This document shows positions 59,839 to 64,000 of a stretch of DNA of 64,000 nucleotides, in pieces. Below the pieces are notes generated by a model. That model was given only the letters and a program-made list of their open reading frames with translations. It was not told the DNA's origin and made no database searches. The DNA is from Arthrobacter agilis. Lineage in GTDB: Bacteria > Actinomycetota > Actinomycetes > Actinomycetales > Micrococcaceae. The position numbers and the translations under genes are program-made. The stretch is taken from assembly GCF_002157505.1 (NCBI RefSeq), contig NZ_NFSC01000031.1:620001-684000 (forward strand). Reading direction: 5' to 3'. The first letter of the stretch is position 1, and each line of letters starts with the position of its first letter.

Positions 59839-60688
59839 GGTCGGATACGGGGGCGGAGAGAACGACGGCGGGCTCGACCGCGCCTGGGTGGGCGCCGCCG
59901 GTGCGAGCTTCCTCGGCCGCGTCGGCCTCGTCCTCGAGCGTGCGGCGGTAGTCGTCGGCGACGAGGCGCCACCAGAGGAAGAACGCGAAGCCGGCGAAGA
60001 CCACCCACTCCACGGCGTAGAAGATGTTCAGCCAGTTGACGGGCGTCTCCTGCGGCTGGGGGCCGACGACGACCTGCTCCAGTCCGGCGGCGAAGGGGAC
60101 CTCCACACCGTCGACCGCCACGTCGGACGCCACGACGAAGGCCGCGTACGAGGACCGGTCCCACAGGTTGGACAGTTCAGCCGTCGACAGGGTGGGGATC
60201 TGGCCCTCCACGGGACGCTGCACCTCGGGGGCCTCGGGCGGCAGCAGGCGTCCGACGACGGTGGCCATACCCTGCTGCTCGGGTACGGACGCGGCATCCT
60301 GGGCATCGGGCACCCATCCGAGGACAACGGGGATGACCGATGCTCCGTCCGTGCCCGCCGGGACTCCGGACCCGTCGACCTCGAAGGCCTGGAGGACCCA
60401 GAGGCCCTCCTCGTCACCGAGCAGCCGGTCCTGCACCAGGACGCGGGTGCCGGCCAGGAAGGTGCCCTCGAACGAGACGACCTGGTCGGCATTCGCAGCG
60501 GACAGCGGAGTCCGTGGCGGGAGGACACCGGTCAGGGGGCGGACGTTCTCCGTGGTGCTCGGAGCGGGCGGCGGCGCCTCCCTCGAGGAGTTGAACTGCC
60601 ACTGGCTGAGGAGCACGAAGACCGCGGCGATCGTCATCGCGAGGATCAGCATGAGGATCCATCGAGGCTTGAGGGCGGTCTTCAACAC
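59813..60688 (-). CDS. SURF1-family protein
   Basis: 291 residues with a helix at each end (about 12-30 and 218-238) around an external beta domain: GTFLAGTRVLVQDRLLGDEEG, VIPVVLGWVPDA, NWLNIFYAVEWVVFAGFAFFLWWRLV. SURF1 proteins assist assembly of the cytochrome aa3 oxidase. The last 45 residues form an acidic Ala-rich tail. It overlaps the DUF3817 gene, which supports one operon. Confidence 0.85.
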   Translation of the reverse strand: MLKTALKPRWILMLILAMTIAAVFVLLSQWQFNSSREAPPPAPSTTENVRPLTGVLPPRTPLSAANADQVVSFEGTFLAGTRVLVQDRLLGDEEGLWVLQAFEVDGSGVPAGTDGASVIPVVLGWVPDAQDAASVPEQQGMATVVGRLLPPEAPEVQRPVEGQIPTLSTAELSNLWDRSSYAAFVVASDVAVDGVEVPFAAGLEQVVVGPQPQETPVNWLNIFYAVEWVVFAGFAFFLWWRLVADDYRRTLEDEADAAEEARTGGAHPGAVEPAVVLSAPVSDHESGAHRD

Positions 60689-60734
60689 CCCTTAAAGGTA
60701 CTTCGTGCCGCTGTAGAACAACGAATGCCGCCGG

Positions 60735-60768
60735 CGCCGGACGCTGTGGTCAAGCGGCCGGTCCGGCG
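60735..60768 (-). terminator. Possible terminator downstream of the PTS IIA gene
   Basis: 8-base arms CGCCGGAC (60735-60742) and GTCCGGCG (60761-60768) in the 141-base gap between the IIA gene stop and the SURF1 start. No T-run. Confidence 0.35.
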
Positions 60769-60797
60769 AGCGGTTCAGTGGGCGATCAAGCGGCCGG
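60750..60797. repeat. 12-base direct repeat pair
   Basis: TCAAGCGGCCGG occurs at 60750-60761 and 60786-60797, 36 bases apart, in the region upstream of the SURF1 operon. Spacing near three helical turns could suit a regulator, but nothing confirms it. Confidence 0.5.
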
Positions 60798-60829
60798 AAG
60801 TCCGAGGAGCAGCCCGGAGCGTTCGGGGC

Positions 60830-61321
60830 CTAGTGGTCGAAGAACACCAGCGACGAGTTGATCAGCTCGGCGATCACCTCGGCGTCGTGCGCGCGGCGCA
60901 GGGACTCGCGGAAGTTCTCTTTGAAGAGGCTCCGCGCGATCGTGGCGAGGACCTCGAGGTGCTCGGAGAAGGACTGTGCCGGTGTCGCCATGAGGAGCAC
61001 GAGCGTTGCCGGGCCGTCCACCGCACCGAAGTCGAGGCTGTACCCGAACCGCGTGACGCCGACGGCGATCGAGGTCTGGTTGACGTATTCGCTGCGGGCG
61101 TGCGGGAGCCCGACCCCGCCGGGGAGCCCTGTGGCCATCTGGTGCTCGCGCGAGTTGACCTGGCCGAGGAACGCCTCGAGGTCGGAGATGCGTCCTGCCT
61201 CGTACATCCTCCCGGCGAGCTGCGCCGCGGCATCCTCCTTCGAGGAGGCTTCCATCTCGAGGATCACGAGGTCGGGGGTGGTGAGAACGGCGTCGTGCAG
61301 CTCAAGGGACAGATCGCTCAC
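60830..61321 (-). CDS. Stand-alone PTS EIIA domain protein (fructose/mannitol family)
   Basis: 163 residues. EIIA type 2 fold with the phosphorylated His in GVGLPHARSEYV (about residue 75) and MYEAGRISDLEAFLGQVNSREHQMATGLPGG. In full PTS systems this domain passes phosphate from HPr to EIIB; here no EIIB/EIIC is adjacent, so it may be regulatory, like PtsN. GTG start with GAAAGG upstream. It precedes (in transcription order follows) the glycerol-3-phosphate dehydrogenase gene. Confidence 0.85.
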   Translation of the reverse strand: MSDLSLELHDAVLTTPDLVILEMEASSKEDAAAQLAGRMYEAGRISDLEAFLGQVNSREHQMATGLPGGVGLPHARSEYVNQTSIAVGVTRFGYSLDFGAVDGPATLVLLMATPAQSFSEHLEVLATIARSLFKENFRESLRRAHDAEVIAELINSSLVFFDH

Positions 61322-61416
61322 TGGATGCCTTTCGAAGTTCCCGCCAGCATCGGCGGTCCGGGAACCGGCCGCCGCGCGCCGGATGCAGCCGCCGATCGCG
61401 GCCTCCCCCGGCCCTC

Positions 61417-63141
61417 CTAGCTTAGCGGGACGATGTCATGCACACCCATGCGGGCGCTGTCGGCGGAGATGTCGTCGGGCTGTTCCTGGCTGAGCCGCTC
61501 GGCAGCCACACGGGCCTGGTAGTGCTTCACCTCGCGGTCCACCTGCTGGTCGCTCCACCCGAGGAACGGCGCCATCAAGTCGGCCACCACCGGCGCAGCG
61601 GAGACCCCGCGGTCCCACGCCTCGATGGAGATCCGCGTGCGGCGGGTGAGCACGTCGTCCACGTGCCGGGCGCCCTCGTGCGTGACGGCGAACACGACTT
61701 CGGCGCGCAGGTAGTCGTCCGCCCCCGGCAGCGGCTGCCCCAGCCCGGGGTCCTGCCGGATGAGGTCCAGCACCTCGGTGGCCTGGGTGCCGAACCGCTG
61801 CAGGAGGTGCTCGACGCGCGCGACGTGCACGCCGGCGTCGTCGGCGAGCCGGGCTCGCATGTTCCACGCGGCCCTGAATCCCTCGGCGCCCAGCAGCGGC
61901 ACGGTCTCGGTGCAGCTCTCCGGCACCTTCTCGTCGAGCGCACGGGTGGCCTCGTCGACGGCGTCCTTGGCCATGACGCGGTAGGTGGTCCACTTGCCGC
62001 CGGCGACGACCACCAGTCCAGGGACGGGGTGCGCGACGACGTGCTCCCGCGATAGTTTCGCTGACGAGTCGTTCTCGCCCGCCAGCAGCGGGCGCAGGCC
62101 AGCGTACACGCCCTCGACGTCCTCACGCGTCAGGGGGCGTTTCAGCACCCGGTTCACGTGTTCCAGCACGTAGTCGATGTCCTTCGAGGACGCTGCAGGG
62201 TGCGCCTTGTCGAGGTTCCAGTCCGTGTCGGTGGTGCCGATGATCCAGTGGCGGCCCCAGGGGATGACGAAGAGCACGGATTTCTCGGTCCGGAGGATCA
62301 GCCCGACCGTGGACTGGAAGCGGTCGCGCGGCACCACGAGGTGGATGCCCTTGGAGGCCCGCACCTTCAGCTGTCCGCGGTCGGTCACCATGGCCTGGGT
62401 CTCGTCGGTCCAGACACCCGTAGCGTTGACGACCTGCTTGGCGCGGATGGCGAACTCGTCGCCGCTCTCCTGGTCCCTGACCCGCGCGCCGACCACGCGC
62501 TCGCCTTCGCGGAGGAAGTCCACCACGCTGACGCGGTTCGCCGCCCGCGCGCCGTAGTGCTGGGCGGTGCGCACCATGTTGACCACGTACCGCGCGTCGT
62601 CGACCTGCGCGTCGTAGTAGCGGATGGAGCCGACCATCGCGTCGTCCTTGAGGCTCGGTGCCGCGCGCAGCGTGGCCTTCCGGCTCAGGTGCTTGTGGAA
62701 CGGGACACCGCGCGAGTTGCCGCCGCTCATGCTCATGGCGTCGTATAGGGCGATCCCGGCGCCGACATAGGGGCGCTCCACGAAGCGCCTGGTCAGCGGG
62801 TACAGGAACGGGACCGGCTTCACGAGGTGCGGCGCGATGCGCTGGATCAGCAGCCCGCGTTCCTTGAGGGCTTCCTGCACGAGCGCGAAGTCCAGCATCT
62901 CCAGGTAGCGCAGGCCGCCGTGGATCAGTTTGGACGAGCGCGATGACGTCCCGGACGCCCAGTCGCGGGCCTCGACGATGCCGGTGGAGAGACCTCGCGT
63001 GACGGCGTCGAGCGCGGCTCCGACGCCCACCACGCCTCCCCCGACGATCAGCAGGTCGAGTTCCTGTCCGGGTTCCGAGGTAGCCCTCAGCGCCCGGAGC
63101 GCGTCGTCACGGTTCTGCGGACTGAGTGCACCGGATGCCAT
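61417..63141 (-). CDS. glpD: Glycerol-3-phosphate dehydrogenase, aerobic FAD type
   Basis: 574 residues. Peripheral membrane flavoenzyme that oxidises glycerol-3-phosphate to DHAP and passes electrons to quinone. FAD motif LLIVGGGVVGVGAALDAVTR, then WASGTSSRSSKLIHGGLRYLE, GTTDTDWN and the C-terminal regulatory domain (TRRTRISIEAWDRG). I chose the ATG at 63141, with AAGGG seven bases upstream; ATG at 63156 would add five residues but has no ribosome site. Upstream of the PTS IIA gene, same strand, so the IIA protein may link it to sugar status. Confidence 0.95.
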   Translation of the reverse strand: MASGALSPQNRDDALRALRATSEPGQELDLLIVGGGVVGVGAALDAVTRGLSTGIVEARDWASGTSSRSSKLIHGGLRYLEMLDFALVQEALKERGLLIQRIAPHLVKPVPFLYPLTRRFVERPYVGAGIALYDAMSMSGGNSRGVPFHKHLSRKATLRAAPSLKDDAMVGSIRYYDAQVDDARYVVNMVRTAQHYGARAANRVSVVDFLREGERVVGARVRDQESGDEFAIRAKQVVNATGVWTDETQAMVTDRGQLKVRASKGIHLVVPRDRFQSTVGLILRTEKSVLFVIPWGRHWIIGTTDTDWNLDKAHPAASSKDIDYVLEHVNRVLKRPLTREDVEGVYAGLRPLLAGENDSSAKLSREHVVAHPVPGLVVVAGGKWTTYRVMAKDAVDEATRALDEKVPESCTETVPLLGAEGFRAAWNMRARLADDAGVHVARVEHLLQRFGTQATEVLDLIRQDPGLGQPLPGADDYLRAEVVFAVTHEGARHVDDVLTRRTRISIEAWDRGVSAAPVVADLMAPFLGWSDQQVDREVKHYQARVAAERLSQEQPDDISADSARMGVHDIVPLS

Positions 63142-63201
63142 GGCCAGACCCTTCATTGGGAGGTTAAGCGCCCCTGGGGAGCTAGGCCAACTCTAATCCC
63201 A

Positions 63202-64000
63202 TCAGTCGTTGGAGATATAGGGCGAGAGCACCACTTCGACCCGCTGGAACTCCTTGAGGTCCGAGTAGCCGGTGGTGGCCATGGCCCGGCGCAACGCCCC
63301 GATTAGGTTCGATGTCCCGTCCGTGTGGTGGGACGGTCCCCACAGCACTTCCTGGAGGGGGCCGACGGTCCCGATGTTGACCCTGTCGCCGCGCGGGAGC
63401 TCGTGGTGGTGCGCTTCCTGGCCCCAGTGCCAGCCCTTGCCCGGCGCCTCTTCCGCGCGGGCGAGCGCCGAACCGAGCATGACGGCGTCCGCACCCATGG
63501 CGATGGCCTTCACGATGTCGCCGCTCGCGCCCATCCCGCCGTCGGCGATGACGTGCACGTACCGGCCGCCGGACTCGTCCATGTAGTCGCGGCGGGCACC
63601 GGCGACGTCGGCGATGGCCGAGGCGAGCGGCGAGTGGATGCCGAGGGCCCTGCGGGTCGTCGTCGTCGCTCCTCCGCCGAAGCCCACGAGCACACCGGCG
63701 GCACCCGTGCGCATGAGGTGGAGCGCAGGCGTGTAGCCGGCGGCGCCGCCGACGATGACCGGGACATCGAGTTCGTAGATGAACTTCTTGAGGTCGAGCG
63801 GCTGCTCGTTCTTGGACACGTGCTCGGCGGACACGGTGGTGCCGCGGATGACGAAGATGTCGACGCCCGCCGCGAGGACCGTCTTGTAGAACTGCTGGGT
63901 CCGCTGCGGCGTGAGCGAACCGGCGACCGTCACGCCGGCCTCACGGATCTCGGCCAGGCGGCTGGTGATGAGTTCGGCCCGGATGGGCGCGTCGTACAGC
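63202..64000 (-). CDS. guaB3: GuaB3-type IMP dehydrogenase-family protein, 5' end cut
   Basis: Partial: the frame is open to the right edge, so the N-terminus lies outside. The TIM-barrel part shows the GuaB3 pattern (VIRGTTVSAEHVSKNEQPLD, HVIADGGMGASGDIVKAIAM and the end SDLKEFQRVEVVLSPY). At the place of the IMPDH catalytic loop (GxGSxCTT) it has GFGGGATTTTRRALGI, so the cysteine is Thr. As far as I recall, actinobacterial GuaB3 proteins also lack it, so this enzyme may not act as a normal IMPDH. Confidence 0.85.
   Translation of the reverse strand, partial: LYDAPIRAELITSRLAEIREAGVTVAGSLTPQRTQQFYKTVLAAGVDIFVIRGTTVSAEHVSKNEQPLDLKKFIYELDVPVIVGGAAGYTPALHLMRTGAAGVLVGFGGGATTTTRRALGIHSPLASAIADVAGARRDYMDESGGRYVHVIADGGMGASGDIVKAIAMGADAVMLGSALARAEEAPGKGWHWGQEAHHHELPRGDRVNIGTVGPLQEVLWGPSHHTDGTSNLIGALRRAMATTGYSDLKEFQRVEVVLSPYISND

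Overview
The window is high-GC DNA with actinobacterial gene content and signals. Gene order and protein features (dapE/dapD divergence, dapC-fdxA, YchF, GuaB3, an FmdB protein, two oligopeptide ABC systems with fused ATPases) point to Micrococcaceae, most likely an Arthrobacter-like soil actinobacterium. This placement comes from recognising protein families by eye, with no database search. About 58 protein-coding loci are supported. Both ends are cut genes (dapE at the left, guaB3 at the right). I see no rRNA, tRNA, CRISPR array or transposase.

Layout. 1-7 kb: lysine/peptidoglycan precursor genes (dapE, dapD, dapC), ferredoxin fdxA, a secreted lysozyme-like protein, galE and citrate synthase. 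7-10 kb: membrane protein and typA. 10-25 kb: two oligopeptide ABC operons (binding protein, two permeases, fused double ATPase), with an LTA-synthase-like phosphoglycerol transferase between them and a PH-domain gene lying antisense inside the second. 25-31 kb: an accessory-looking surface block with an LLM oxidoreductase, acyltransferase-3, a GH16-like secreted protein, an unassigned tract, and a secreted GH25-like protein with six ChW repeats, ending in a start-less gene remnant. 31-39 kb: housekeeping genes ychF, rmuC, ispH, xseA, xseB, ppk2 and an AlaA-like aminotransferase. 39.7-43.3 kb: an OpuC-type osmoprotectant ABC operon. 43.6-50 kb: NagK-like kinase, MFS transporter, Lrp/AsnC regulator, AlaX-type editing protein, APH-fold kinase and a membrane protein. 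50-53.5 kb: GNAT acetyltransferase, galU, 5-FCL, a CIRCE-controlled fmdB and an orphan SAF protein. 53.5-64 kb: a large degenerate SF1 helicase/nuclease protein, guaA, DUF3817, SURF1, a lone PTS IIA protein, glycerol-3-phosphate dehydrogenase and guaB3.

Two signals stand out. The first is a 1354-residue helicase-like protein whose Walker A lysine and Walker B acidic residue are both replaced, while its C-terminal Vsr/MTES_1575-type nuclease looks intact. The second is a near-perfect CIRCE operator in front of the small zinc-ribbon gene fmdB, which predicts HrcA heat-shock control. In addition, at least twelve genes lack a Shine-Dalgarno and have a TANNNT hexamer 6-8 bases before the start codon, which predicts widespread leaderless translation.
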